Part shown: positions 27,728-36,381 of the stretch, piece after piece
How the letters are laid out: every line of letters begins with the position of its first letter
Position numbering within the stretch: position 1 is the first letter of the stretch
Assembly: GCA_963976795.1 (NCBI GenBank)
Contig: CAXBLT010000003.1
Span: 205,435-269,434, forward strand
Reading direction: 5' to 3'
Length of the DNA: 64,000 nt
From: UBA7359 sp963976795
GTDB taxonomy: Bacteria; Pseudomonadota; Gammaproteobacteria; Eutrophobiales; Eutrophobiaceae
Notes under the pieces: generated by a model
The model's input: the letters and a program-made list of their open reading frames with translations, nothing else
What the model was told of the DNA's origin: nothing
Database searches by the model: none
Program-made: the position numbers and the translations under genes

Positions 27728-28060
27728 ATGAGTAAAAAGGCCGAACATCTATTGGTCCTGAGCACCTGTCCAGGTTCAATCTCCGCGAAAAAAATCGCTC
27801 AGGATTTAGTTGTAGAAAAACTCGCTGCTTGCGTCAATATTGTGCCAGGTGTGCAGTCTTTTTTTTCATGGGTGGGTAAAGTGGATAATGCGAATGAACT
27901 CCTGCTTATCATAAAGACGACAGAGAATAATTACGTAGCCCTCGAAAAACGACTCAAAAAATTACACCCATACGAACTTCCGGAAATTATTGCTGTCCCT
28001 ATTCTCACAGGTTCTGCTGAGTACCTGAACTGGATTAGTACAAATACCGAGAAGTCATGA
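27728..28060 (+). CDS. cutA: CutA divalent-cation tolerance protein
   Basis: A 110-aa trimeric, ferredoxin-fold protein. The family motifs LVLSTCPGSISAKKIAQDLV, KLAACVNIVPGVQSFFSW and YELPEIIAVPI are all present. CutA was named for copper tolerance in E. coli, where it sits ahead of dsbD. The same pairing occurs here: its TGA overlaps the dsbD ATG by four bases (ATGA), so the two are translationally coupled. Confidence 0.95.
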   Translation: MSKKAEHLLVLSTCPGSISAKKIAQDLVVEKLAACVNIVPGVQSFFSWVGKVDNANELLLIIKTTENNYVALEKRLKKLHPYELPEIIAVPILTGSAEYLNWISTNTEKS

Positions 28061-29886
28061 TTTCAATTCGTAATATTTTATTTTTTGTTTTTGTTCTATT
28101 TTCGCTGTCAATCAACGCTGGTGAAATAACAAACAAATTAAGCGATCTATTTTCATTTCAAGGATCAGCCTCTTCTAATGAGATCCTGGACCCGGAGATT
28201 GCATTTATTGTTAGTGCTGAAGTTCTTTCAGACGGGAAATTGTATTTAAACTGGGATATAAAGCCGGGGTACTATCTTTATAAAAATAAGTTCTCAGCAG
28301 CGACTGATAATCCGCTCATAAACCTTAGTAATTTGGATTTTCCGGTGGGTAAAGAAAAAGAAGATCCCGCATTTGGTCAAGTCGAGGTTTATTATGGCCA
28401 GAACAGTGCTTCGGGTGCTATAGCGGTTAACGCTGCTGAGCTAAAAGAATTTAACCTGAATGTGGCATATCAGGGCTGCAAAGAAGATTCTGTTTGTTAT
28501 CCACCGATTAAAAAGTCGTTAACGGTTACTTTGCCAGCTTCATTTGATAGACAGGCAAATAAAGAGAGCTTTGTTAATACACCATTAATCTCGGAACAAG
28601 ATGCAATTACGCAAAAATTAAAAGATAAAAATCTTTTAATTAATTTAATTTCTTTTTTTGGTTTTGGTTTATTGCTTGCGTTAACACCGTGTGTTTTCCC
28701 CATGATCCCTATTCTGTCAGGAATTATTGTCGGAGAGGGAAGTCGAATAACAAGAGTTAGAGGTATCTCGCTTTCATTAAGTTATGTTATTGCCATGGCA
28801 TCAACCTATGCTGTGCTTGGTATGATTGCAGGTTTATTTAGCCTTAATTTGCAAGCCGCTTCGCAAAATGTTTGGGTATTAAGCCTGTTCAGCGCTGTAT
28901 TTGTTTTTCTGGCCATGTCCATGTTTGGTTTTTATGAATTGCAATTACCATCGGGTTGGCAAAGTAAATTATCACCTCAGCATGGAGAGACCGACCGCGG
29001 CACTTTAAAAGGTGCTGCTATCATGGGTGTGCTCTCGGCAATCATTGTCGGTCCCTGTGTTGCGCCACCATTAGCAGGTGCTTTGCTCTATATCAGCCAA
29101 ACAGGTGATGCCTTATTCGGTGGACTCGCCCTGTTTGCAATGGGTCTCGGTTTTGGTGTGCCTTTATTAATCATTGGTGCTACCTCTGGAGAGTTGTTGC
29201 CACGCGCAGGAGCCTGGATGGAATCGATTAAGCGGTTCTTTGGCGTTGTTATGCTGGGCGTTGCTATCTGGTTTCTGGAACGCGTGCTCGCGGAATCAAT
29301 CGTCCTGATTCTTTGGGCTACATTATTTATAACAACAGCTATTTTCATCGGTGCGCTTGATCGTATTGAATCAATTGCAACTCAGTGGCAGCGTTTATGG
29401 AAAGGGCTGGGCTTAGTCATGTTGGTTTATGGGGTTATATTAATAGTCGCTGCTGCAAATGGTGGTGGAACCGTCTTAAGACCATTTGCACAACAGGCTA
29501 ATCAAGCAACCATAGAAGAATTGCCATTTAGTTATATAACAAGTCTCGAAGAACTCGACACGGAATTGCAACAGGCAAGCAATGATGGCCGGCCTGTTAT
29601 GCTGGATTTTTATGCAGACTGGTGTGTCGTTTGCAAAGAAATGGAAACCTATACATTCAGTGACCCATCTGTACGAGAAGGCCTTAAACAATTTACTTTG
29701 CTTAAGGTTGATGTCACTAAAAACAATGATTTGGATAAGGCATTTTTAAAACAGTTTGATCTTTTTGGCCCACCTGCAATTCTATTTTTTAATACAAATA
29801 GTGTCGAAATAAAATCCCATCGTCTTGTCGGTTTTGTTAAGGCTAAACCGTTCTTAAAACATCTTACTGAAGCAATATCCTTGTGA
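28057..29886 (+). CDS. dsbD: Thiol:disulfide interchange protein DsbD
   Basis: Carries electrons from cytoplasmic thioredoxin to periplasmic DsbC/DsbG and cytochrome-maturation partners. The 609-aa protein has a signal peptide (1-21), the periplasmic alpha domain (about 40-170) with the cysteine pair in YQGCKEDSVCYPPI, an eight-helix membrane domain with LALTPCVFPMIPIL and VGPCVAPPLAGALL, and a C-terminal thioredoxin-like gamma domain with WCVVC (C523/C526). All six catalytic cysteines of the family can be seen. Coupled to cutA upstream and to a TlpA-like gene downstream. Confidence 0.96.
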   Translation: MISIRNILFFVFVLFSLSINAGEITNKLSDLFSFQGSASSNEILDPEIAFIVSAEVLSDGKLYLNWDIKPGYYLYKNKFSAATDNPLINLSNLDFPVGKEKEDPAFGQVEVYYGQNSASGAIAVNAAELKEFNLNVAYQGCKEDSVCYPPIKKSLTVTLPASFDRQANKESFVNTPLISEQDAITQKLKDKNLLINLISFFGFGLLLALTPCVFPMIPILSGIIVGEGSRITRVRGISLSLSYVIAMASTYAVLGMIAGLFSLNLQAASQNVWVLSLFSAVFVFLAMSMFGFYELQLPSGWQSKLSPQHGETDRGTLKGAAIMGVLSAIIVGPCVAPPLAGALLYISQTGDALFGGLALFAMGLGFGVPLLIIGATSGELLPRAGAWMESIKRFFGVVMLGVAIWFLERVLAESIVLILWATLFITTAIFIGALDRIESIATQWQRLWKGLGLVMLVYGVILIVAAANGGGTVLRPFAQQANQATIEELPFSYITSLEELDTELQQASNDGRPVMLDFYADWCVVCKEMETYTFSDPSVREGLKQFTLLKVDVTKNNDLDKAFLKQFDLFGPPAILFFNTNSVEIKSHRLVGFVKAKPFLKHLTEAISL

Positions 29887-30449
29887 AGCAATGGCAATTA
29901 ATTATTGCGGTGTTTATTGTCGCTTTAGCGTCGGCTTTTGGTGGACATTTATTACATCAATACTTAAAAGGCGACGAGAATCTTGAGGTGGTGAAGGCGG
30001 TGCACTCGCCAATTGTTCCGCAGAGTGTCATTGGCACTACTGTTAAAGATTTCAGCTTATCTGACTCAAATGGCAAGCTACGCAGTTTGTCTGAGTGGAA
30101 AAGCAAAGTAATCGTTTTAAATTTTTGGGCTACCTGGTGTGCGCCATGTCGTGAAGAGATCCCTGCCTTTGTCGAACTACAACAGCTATACGAAAGCAAA
30201 GGATTACAGTTTGTTGGTATTGCATTACAAGAAGCAAAGGAAGTGCGTGGCTTTTTGGAAGAATTTAATGTTAACTACCCTTCCCTCGTCGGTGGAGACG
30301 AGGTTATTCAGGCTGCAAAACGATTAGGTAATGATATCGGTGCCCTGCCATATACTGTTATTATTGATTCCAACGGCGAAATTGTCTTTACGAGACGCGG
30401 GCCTTTGTCAAAAATCGATGCCGAATCAGTCATAAAAACGCTCCTTTAA
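29883..30449 (+). CDS. TlpA/ResA-like membrane-anchored thioredoxin
   Basis: A 188-aa protein whose N-terminus (about 4-22) is an uncleaved anchor or signal, followed by a periplasmic thioredoxin-like domain with WATWCAPCREEIP (C86/C89). The central insert GLQFVGIALQEAKEVRGFLE and the cis-proline loop GALPYTVIIDSNG are typical of the TlpA/ResA/DsbE class. Its GTG start overlaps the dsbD stop (GTGA), so DsbD is the likely electron donor. The target protein is not apparent; no cytochrome c genes adjoin. Confidence 0.88.
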   Translation: MKQWQLIIAVFIVALASAFGGHLLHQYLKGDENLEVVKAVHSPIVPQSVIGTTVKDFSLSDSNGKLRSLSEWKSKVIVLNFWATWCAPCREEIPAFVELQQLYESKGLQFVGIALQEAKEVRGFLEEFNVNYPSLVGGDEVIQAAKRLGNDIGALPYTVIIDSNGEIVFTRRGPLSKIDAESVIKTLL

Positions 30450-30552
30450 ACGCAAAAATGATTAATAACGGGTTCGTATTTCCTCTTAAATACTGTTAAC
30501 ATCCATAAAAAAGCGTCTAAAATCGCTAAAATGTATTTTTTAGGGGAATGTT

Positions 30553-30990
30553 TTGAAGTTTCTTGTACTACACGGTCCAAATCTCAACCTTTTAGGAGAG
30601 CGTGAGCCCGAGGTTTATGGTGCCACCACGTTAGCCGAGATTGATGCAAGCCTGGTTAATCTAGCCAAGAATAAGGGCCATGAGTTGTCTGTATTTCAAA
30701 GTAACGCAGAACATGAGTTGATTGACCAAATTCATGCGGCTAAAAAGTCAGGTGTAGATTTTATTTTAATCAACCCGGGTGCTTTTACCCATACCAGCAT
30801 TGCGATACGTGATGCTATGTTGGGCACACAATTGCCTTTTATTGAGGTTCATCTTTCAAACGTATTCTCACGTGAGGAATTTCGACAGCACTCATTTTTA
30901 TCCGATATCGCTGTGGCGGTTATCAGTGGTCTTGGTGCCTATGGTTATGAACTTGCTTTGCTTGGTGCAGAGCGTCACTTACAACAATAA
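30553..30990 (+). CDS. aroQ: Type II 3-dehydroquinate dehydratase
   Basis: Third step of the shikimate pathway, dehydroquinate to dehydroshikimate. The 145-aa protein shows LVLHGPNLNLLGEREPEVYG, with the catalytic tyrosine of the lid, NPGAFTHTSIAIRDAM and the active-site histidine in VHLSNVFSREEFR. The start is TTG at 30553, preceded by AGGGGA at a good distance. accB follows 20 bp on: aroQ-accB-accC is the classic gammaproteobacterial order. Confidence 0.96.
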   Translation: MKFLVLHGPNLNLLGEREPEVYGATTLAEIDASLVNLAKNKGHELSVFQSNAEHELIDQIHAAKKSGVDFILINPGAFTHTSIAIRDAMLGTQLPFIEVHLSNVFSREEFRQHSFLSDIAVAVISGLGAYGYELALLGAERHLQQ

Positions 30991-31010
30991 ATTAAATAGT
31001 AAATCTTAGA

Positions 31011-31490
31011 ATGGATATCAGAAAAGTAAAAAAATTAATCGAGTTACTCGAAGAGTCTGGCATAGCGGAAATAGAAATTCATGAAGGCGAAGAGTCCGTA
31101 CGTATTAGTCGCGGCTCAACAATTGCTCCGCCGCAAACAATGGTTAATGTGCCTCAGGCTCAAATAGCTCCGGCTGTACAGGCAAGTGATTCAATTAAAT
31201 CACATTTAGCTGTAGACGAAGGCACGGCAAGTGATAATTATGCGGACCAAGGCCATGTTGTTACCTCGCCTATGGTAGGTATTTTTTACTCCTCGCCTTC
31301 CCCTGAAGAGCCTGAGTTTGTTAGCAGAGGGCAGAATGTTAAAACTGGTGAGGTTCTCTGTATCATCGAAGCGATGAAGATTATGAACCAAATCGAGTCT
31401 GATGTGGGCGGCAAGTTAGTCAGAACATTAGTTGAAAATGGTGAAGCAGTGGAATATGGACAACCACTATTTATTATTGAACCTGCTTAA
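31011..31490 (+). CDS. accB: Biotin carboxyl carrier protein of acetyl-CoA carboxylase
   Basis: The 159-aa carrier subunit. An N-terminal helical part (MDIRKVKKLIELLEESGIAE) is followed by a proline/alanine-rich linker (about 38-75) and the biotinyl domain with K123 in IIEAMKIMNQIE as the biotin site. Acts with AccC and the AccAD carboxyltransferase in malonyl-CoA formation. Followed by accC after 61 bp. Confidence 0.97.
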   Translation: MDIRKVKKLIELLEESGIAEIEIHEGEESVRISRGSTIAPPQTMVNVPQAQIAPAVQASDSIKSHLAVDEGTASDNYADQGHVVTSPMVGIFYSSPSPEEPEFVSRGQNVKTGEVLCIIEAMKIMNQIESDVGGKLVRTLVENGEAVEYGQPLFIIEPA

Positions 31491-31551
31491 GACATAAGTA
31501 CACGCGCAAAAAGCGTTTTTCACAAAAGAATTTTATAGAGCACACTTATTA

Positions 31552-32895
31552 ATGTTAGAAAAAGTTGTTATTGCAAATCGAGGCGAGATAGCGCTTCGTA
31601 TACTCCGTGCGTGCAAAGAATTAGGTATTAAAACAGTTGCGGCCTATTCAGAGGCCGATCATGATCAGAAGCACGTTTTTCTTTCCGATGAATCCGTTTG
31701 TATCGGCCCTGCCGCCTCGACAGATAGTTATTTAAATATTCCCGCTGTTATTAGCGCCGCAGAAGTTACTGATGCTGTGGCAATACATCCGGGCTATGGT
31801 TTTCTCTCGGAAAATGCAGATTTCGCAGAACGAGTTGAGCAAAGTGGATTTGTTTTTATTGGACCTAAAGCTGAGACGATTCGACTAATGGGTGACAAAG
31901 TTTCAGCTATTAGAGCAATGAAGAAAGCCGGTATTCCTTGTGTGCCAGGTTCCGATGGCCCATTAGGAGATGACCCGACTAAATTAAAGAAGACGGCAAA
32001 AGAAATTGGTTATCCCGTCATTATTAAGGCTGCGGGTGGCGGTGGTGGTCGAGGTATGCGTGTTGTCCATAGTGAAGCAAGCTTAATCAAATCGATAACA
32101 TTAACTCGAGCCGAAGCGGCTTCGGCATTTGGTAATGACGTGGTTTACATGGAAAAGTTTCTTGAGCACCCGCGACATATAGAAATACAAATTCTTGCTG
32201 ATGAACACGGGAATGTTATTTATCTGGGTGAGCGTGATTGCTCTATGCAACGACGTCATCAAAAAGTAATAGAAGAAGCCCCTGCCCCCGGTTTAGACGA
32301 AGTGACCAGAAAAGAAATCGGTGAGCGTTGTGTTGAAGCGTGTAAAGCTATTTCTTATCGTGGTGCGGGTACATTTGAATTCCTCTACGAAAATGGTGAG
32401 TTTTATTTCATTGAGATGAATACCCGTGTTCAGGTAGAGCACCCGGTGACGGAGATGATTACAGGCGTTGATATTGTGAAAGAGCAGTTACTTATCGCTA
32501 GTGGTGCGCCATTAAGTTATAAGCAAGAAGATATTAAAATTAGAGGGCATGCCATTGAGTGCCGTATTAATGCCGAAGACCCGGTAAACTTTATGCCATC
32601 GCCCGGCACTATAGAGCACTATCATCCGCCTGGTGGTTTTGGTATACGCGTTGATACTCACGTTTACCAAGGATACAAAGTTCCTCCGCATTATGATTCT
32701 ATGATCGGTAAATTAATCGCGCATGCTGAAACCAGAGAATTAGCATTAACTCGATTATCAATGGCCTTATCAGAGATTGTTATAGATGGTATTAAAACCA
32801 ATATTCCCTTGCACCAGGAACTGGTTCAAGATACAGCATTTATGGCGGGTGGTACGGATATCCATTATCTGGAGAGCAAACTCGGAATTAAATAA
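31552..32895 (+). CDS. accC: Biotin carboxylase subunit of acetyl-CoA carboxylase
   Basis: The 447-aa ATP-grasp enzyme carboxylates biotin on AccB. Starts MLEKVVIANRGEIALRILRA, with the glycine-rich lid AAGGGGGRGMRVV, the HIEIQ strand and the catalytic RVQVEHPVTEMITG. Length equals E. coli AccC. Its stop overlaps the start of prmA (TAATG). Confidence 0.98.
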   Translation: MLEKVVIANRGEIALRILRACKELGIKTVAAYSEADHDQKHVFLSDESVCIGPAASTDSYLNIPAVISAAEVTDAVAIHPGYGFLSENADFAERVEQSGFVFIGPKAETIRLMGDKVSAIRAMKKAGIPCVPGSDGPLGDDPTKLKKTAKEIGYPVIIKAAGGGGGRGMRVVHSEASLIKSITLTRAEAASAFGNDVVYMEKFLEHPRHIEIQILADEHGNVIYLGERDCSMQRRHQKVIEEAPAPGLDEVTRKEIGERCVEACKAISYRGAGTFEFLYENGEFYFIEMNTRVQVEHPVTEMITGVDIVKEQLLIASGAPLSYKQEDIKIRGHAIECRINAEDPVNFMPSPGTIEHYHPPGGFGIRVDTHVYQGYKVPPHYDSMIGKLIAHAETRELALTRLSMALSEIVIDGIKTNIPLHQELVQDTAFMAGGTDIHYLESKLGIK

Positions 32896-33809
32896 TGAGC
32901 TGGCTGCAACTTGAACTTGAAACAAATCAAGCTCAAGCTGAAGAGCTCTCGGAATTACTAGAACAATTTGGAGCCGTTTCTGTTTCTTTAACGGCATCTA
33001 GTAATGAACCGTTATTCGACTCTCAAGGTCAAGGTGAGGAGTCTGGTAAAAAACAGATTGAGGGCAATAATAAAAAGCTATGGCAGAAGACGCGGGTAAT
33101 TGCCCTCCTGCACCCCGATTCTGATCTCGATATTATGCTTGTTTGTTTGCGTGACCGTATCGGTGCTGAGAATATCTATCAACATAAAATTGCCTTGTTG
33201 AAAGATAAAGACTGGGTTGGAGATTTCAAGGCAGAGCATCAACCGTTATATTTTTCTGATCGGGTGTGTATTTCTCCAAGTTGGTGTGATCAACATGAGA
33301 ATGATATTCCAACCTTGATCCTGGATCCGGGTCTAGCCTTCGGCACCGGTTCACATCCCACAACTTCATTATGTATAGAATGGCTTGCTGAAAACGATCT
33401 ATCGAATAAGATCGTGATTGATTATGGCTGTGGCTCAGGGATTCTCGCGATGGTTGCCGCCCTTCTGGGTGCTAGAGAAGTGTATGCGGTAGATATCGAT
33501 GAGCAGGCCCTGCAAGCCGCCAAGGATAATATAAACATAAATAATCTGGCAGAGATCATCATAGTTGAGCACGTAGATACCTGTGCTCTTCCTGTTGCAG
33601 ATATCCTGATTGCAAATATATTAATGAATCCTTTGAAGGAGCTCGTCAGCAAGTTTTCTGAATTGACCCGTTCAGATGGAGATATCGTTTTGTCCGGATT
33701 ACTGCATGTTCAAGCGGAAGAATGCTTGGACGCGTATAGCACTTGTTTTAATATGGATGAACCTGTCTTTAACTCAGAGTGGGTGCGGTTACACGGTATT
33801 AAAAAGTAA
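32895..33809 (+). CDS. prmA: Ribosomal protein L11 methyltransferase
   Basis: Cytoplasmic SAM enzyme that trimethylates ribosomal protein L11. The 304-aa protein has the N-terminal substrate-recognition domain (MSWLQLELETNQAQAEEL) and a methyltransferase domain with PGLAFGTGSHPTTSLCIEWL, motif I VIDYGCGSGILAMVAALLGA and NILMNPL in place of the usual NILANPL. It overlaps accC by one base and the next gene by one base (TAATG at each junction), a compact operon. Confidence 0.96.
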   Translation: MSWLQLELETNQAQAEELSELLEQFGAVSVSLTASSNEPLFDSQGQGEESGKKQIEGNNKKLWQKTRVIALLHPDSDLDIMLVCLRDRIGAENIYQHKIALLKDKDWVGDFKAEHQPLYFSDRVCISPSWCDQHENDIPTLILDPGLAFGTGSHPTTSLCIEWLAENDLSNKIVIDYGCGSGILAMVAALLGAREVYAVDIDEQALQAAKDNININNLAEIIIVEHVDTCALPVADILIANILMNPLKELVSKFSELTRSDGDIVLSGLLHVQAEECLDAYSTCFNMDEPVFNSEWVRLHGIKK

Positions 33810-34951
33810 TGTTTACAGTTTGTCCCAAATGTACGAAACAATTTCGACTTTATGCAGAACATATTGCTGCTGCTGCCGGGCAGGTTCGTTGTGGTTTTTG
33901 CAATGCACAGTTCAATGCCCTTAATCATTTGCATGATGAACCGCTGTCCAATGAAAATCTAAATAGAATTATACAGTCTGAGCCTGAGTCAGATTTTCTA
34001 GAATATGATGAAGCGAGATTAAACGAATCAAAAGATGATGTCTCAGGACCCCATGACGATGACCATAATGAGCAATCATTAGAAATAGAACCCGAATTCA
34101 ATATTCCAACCGATCATGGGCCTGAAGAAACAAGCGTGCCGGATAATGGTTTATTAAACACTATCGATGAAGGTAACAGTGAAGAAATACTTACAGGTAA
34201 TGATTCGACGATCAATTTAGAGTCAGGACAGCACGACGAAGTGCAATCTGAACAAGATTTAATCATTTCAAACAATGCAGAAAACAGTGGGTTAGAACTC
34301 GACACCGCGATACATGAAATCGGTGCCGATAGTGCGACTAAAGCCAATCAAGTAAATGTCAGGGATGATGTGTCTACCGAAGTTGCTCCCGAACAGGTTG
34401 AAACTGATACCAGAGAATCTCATTTTGATTTTCCTGACGTGGATGACCTTTTGACTGAGGCACCGATTAAACGACGTTGGATCCCGACACTTTTTTGGAC
34501 TTGTGCCTGCTTCATAGGTTTAATAGCTATTATTTTGCAGTTAGTCTGGTTTAATCGTGATCTGATTTCGGTGAAATATCCGCAAATGACATCTTATATA
34601 AAGCAGGTTTGCAATGAACTTGATTGTCGAATATTACGCTACCGAGATACTCAAGCCATTACACTAATCAATCGTGATGTACGCTTGCATCCGAACTATC
34701 AAGATGCATTGTTGGTGAATGCCACGATGAATAATGAATTGTCCGTACGCCAGCCTTACCCTCGTGTGCAACTCACCTTGTTTGATACGTCAGGTGCATT
34801 ATTAGGGCATAGAAAATTTATGCCTGACGATTATCTTGACGAAAGTATTGACCTGGATGAAGGTATGCCGATCAATATTCCGGTACATTTTGTCCTTGAG
34901 GTGAGTGGTTCTACTGCGGGTGCTGTTAGTTTTGAATTTAGGTTCCTTTAA
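33809..34951 (+). CDS. Zinc-ribbon and DUF3426 membrane protein
   Basis: A 380-aa protein common after prmA in gammaproteobacteria. It starts with an MJ0042-type zinc ribbon (two CxxC pairs: CPKC near residue 5 and CGFC near residue 31), continues with a long acidic low-complexity region (about 50-215), has one membrane helix (about 228-250) and ends in a periplasmic DUF3426 domain (LHPNYQDALLVNATMNN, FDTSGALLGHRKFMPDDYL). The zinc ribbon should be cytoplasmic. Function of the family is unknown. Confidence 0.85.
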   Translation: MFTVCPKCTKQFRLYAEHIAAAAGQVRCGFCNAQFNALNHLHDEPLSNENLNRIIQSEPESDFLEYDEARLNESKDDVSGPHDDDHNEQSLEIEPEFNIPTDHGPEETSVPDNGLLNTIDEGNSEEILTGNDSTINLESGQHDEVQSEQDLIISNNAENSGLELDTAIHEIGADSATKANQVNVRDDVSTEVAPEQVETDTRESHFDFPDVDDLLTEAPIKRRWIPTLFWTCACFIGLIAIILQLVWFNRDLISVKYPQMTSYIKQVCNELDCRILRYRDTQAITLINRDVRLHPNYQDALLVNATMNNELSVRQPYPRVQLTLFDTSGALLGHRKFMPDDYLDESIDLDEGMPINIPVHFVLEVSGSTAGAVSFEFRFL

Positions 34952-35070
34952 AAAGTAACTGATTTTGTTCAGCAGAAATAAGCCGCTTTCATAGATAAAA
35001 ATTAACCGTTATCATAAGTCATAAAAATAACTCGTCTATCCATTCTTATAGTTTATAGCGTAGCGGTTTC

Positions 35071-36048
35071 ATGTTGATAGGGTCTCATAGACTTAAAAAT
35101 AATCTGGTCCTGGCCCCCATGGCGGGTGTTACTGATCAGCCTTTCCGGCTGTTGTGCCGTGAACTGGGTGCAGGTCTTGTCATCTCGGAAATGATTACAT
35201 CGAACCCTGCTTTATTTCATACAAGAAAGACACAACTCCGTTTGACGAATGCAGGCGAGCCAGAACCAAGAGCGGTTCAAATTGCAGGAGCAGTACCAAA
35301 GCAAATGGCCGAAGCCGCTGTGTTTAATGTTCAACATGGTGCAGAGATAATTGATATCAATATGGGTTGCCCGGCAAAGAAAGTGTGCAATCTAATGGCT
35401 GGCTCGGCATTATTAAGAGACGAGCAGTTGGTTGCAGATATCCTTGAGTCTGTTGTGGGTGCCGTTTCTGTCCCAGTGACGCTGAAAATCAGAACTGGCT
35501 GGGATAAAGAAAATCGTAATGCGTTGAATATCGCCAAAATTGCTGAATCTTCCGGTATTCAGGCACTTACCGTTCATGGCCGTACTCGAGCGTGTGCGTT
35601 TACAGGTGTTGCTGAACACGAGACTGCGGGAGAGATAAAAGCGCGCGTTAATATCCCGGTAATTGCTAATGGAGATATTGCAACACCGGAGGTAGCGGCT
35701 GAGATATTAAAGACTTATTGCGTCGATGGCATAATGATTGGGCGAGCAGCGCAGGGAAACCCCTGGATATTTCGTGAAATCAATCATTTTTTGGAAACCG
35801 GTAAAATACTTGAATCACCCAGTTCGTTAGAAGTATGCCGGACATTGATCGGACATGTACTGCACCTGCATCGTTTCTATGGTGAAGTTCAAGGTGTGCG
35901 AATTGCGCGTAAGCATATTGCCTGGTATTGCAAGCAACAACGCGATGCAAATGCATTTCGCGCGATTATCAATCGCGTAGAAGAGCCAGAGGAACAGATA
36001 GACGTTATAAATAATTATTTTGAAGGGCAACAGACATTAGCAGCATGA
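35071..36048 (+). CDS. dusB: tRNA-dihydrouridine synthase B
   Basis: FMN enzyme that reduces uridine at position 17 of tRNA. The 325-aa TIM-barrel protein has LAPMAGVTDQPFRLLCRELG, the catalytic cysteine in NMGCPAKKVCNLMAGSALL, and TVHGRTRACAF. The dusB-fis pair is a hallmark of gammaproteobacteria; the genes overlap by four bases (ATGA). Confidence 0.97.
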   Translation: MLIGSHRLKNNLVLAPMAGVTDQPFRLLCRELGAGLVISEMITSNPALFHTRKTQLRLTNAGEPEPRAVQIAGAVPKQMAEAAVFNVQHGAEIIDINMGCPAKKVCNLMAGSALLRDEQLVADILESVVGAVSVPVTLKIRTGWDKENRNALNIAKIAESSGIQALTVHGRTRACAFTGVAEHETAGEIKARVNIPVIANGDIATPEVAAEILKTYCVDGIMIGRAAQGNPWIFREINHFLETGKILESPSSLEVCRTLIGHVLHLHRFYGEVQGVRIARKHIAWYCKQQRDANAFRAIINRVEEPEEQIDVINNYFEGQQTLAA

Positions 36049-36326
36049 TAAAAACAAAATTAAGAAAACAAACTGCGCATGATCGTGGGGAAACACCGGA
36101 AAAGTGTTTGGCAGATAATGTACAAAGAGCTATGGAAGCCTATTTTGAAGATCTTGATGGGCATGAAGCAAGCAATCTGCATGGATTGTTTTTAGAAGAG
36201 GTGGAAAAACCATTCTTCGAGGTCGTTATGAAATATACGCAAGGAAATATAACCCGTGCTGCAAAAATACTGGGTCTAAATAGGGTGACCTTACGTAGTC
36301 GATTAAAAAAATACGGATTAGATTAA
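36045..36326 (+). CDS. fis: Nucleoid-associated regulator Fis
   Basis: A 93-aa DNA-bending protein that shapes the nucleoid and regulates stable RNA and recombination genes. The C-terminus VVMKYTQGNITRAAKILGLN is the Fis helix-turn-helix entry, ending RSRLKKYGLD. The N-terminal arm is less conserved, as usual. Co-transcribed with dusB; purH starts 55 bp downstream. Confidence 0.96.
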   Translation: MIKTKLRKQTAHDRGETPEKCLADNVQRAMEAYFEDLDGHEASNLHGLFLEEVEKPFFEVVMKYTQGNITRAAKILGLNRVTLRSRLKKYGLD

Positions 36327-36381
36327 AATACAAACCATCTCCATTCATTCGAGTGGATGCTACCGAGAGGAAAAAATTGAT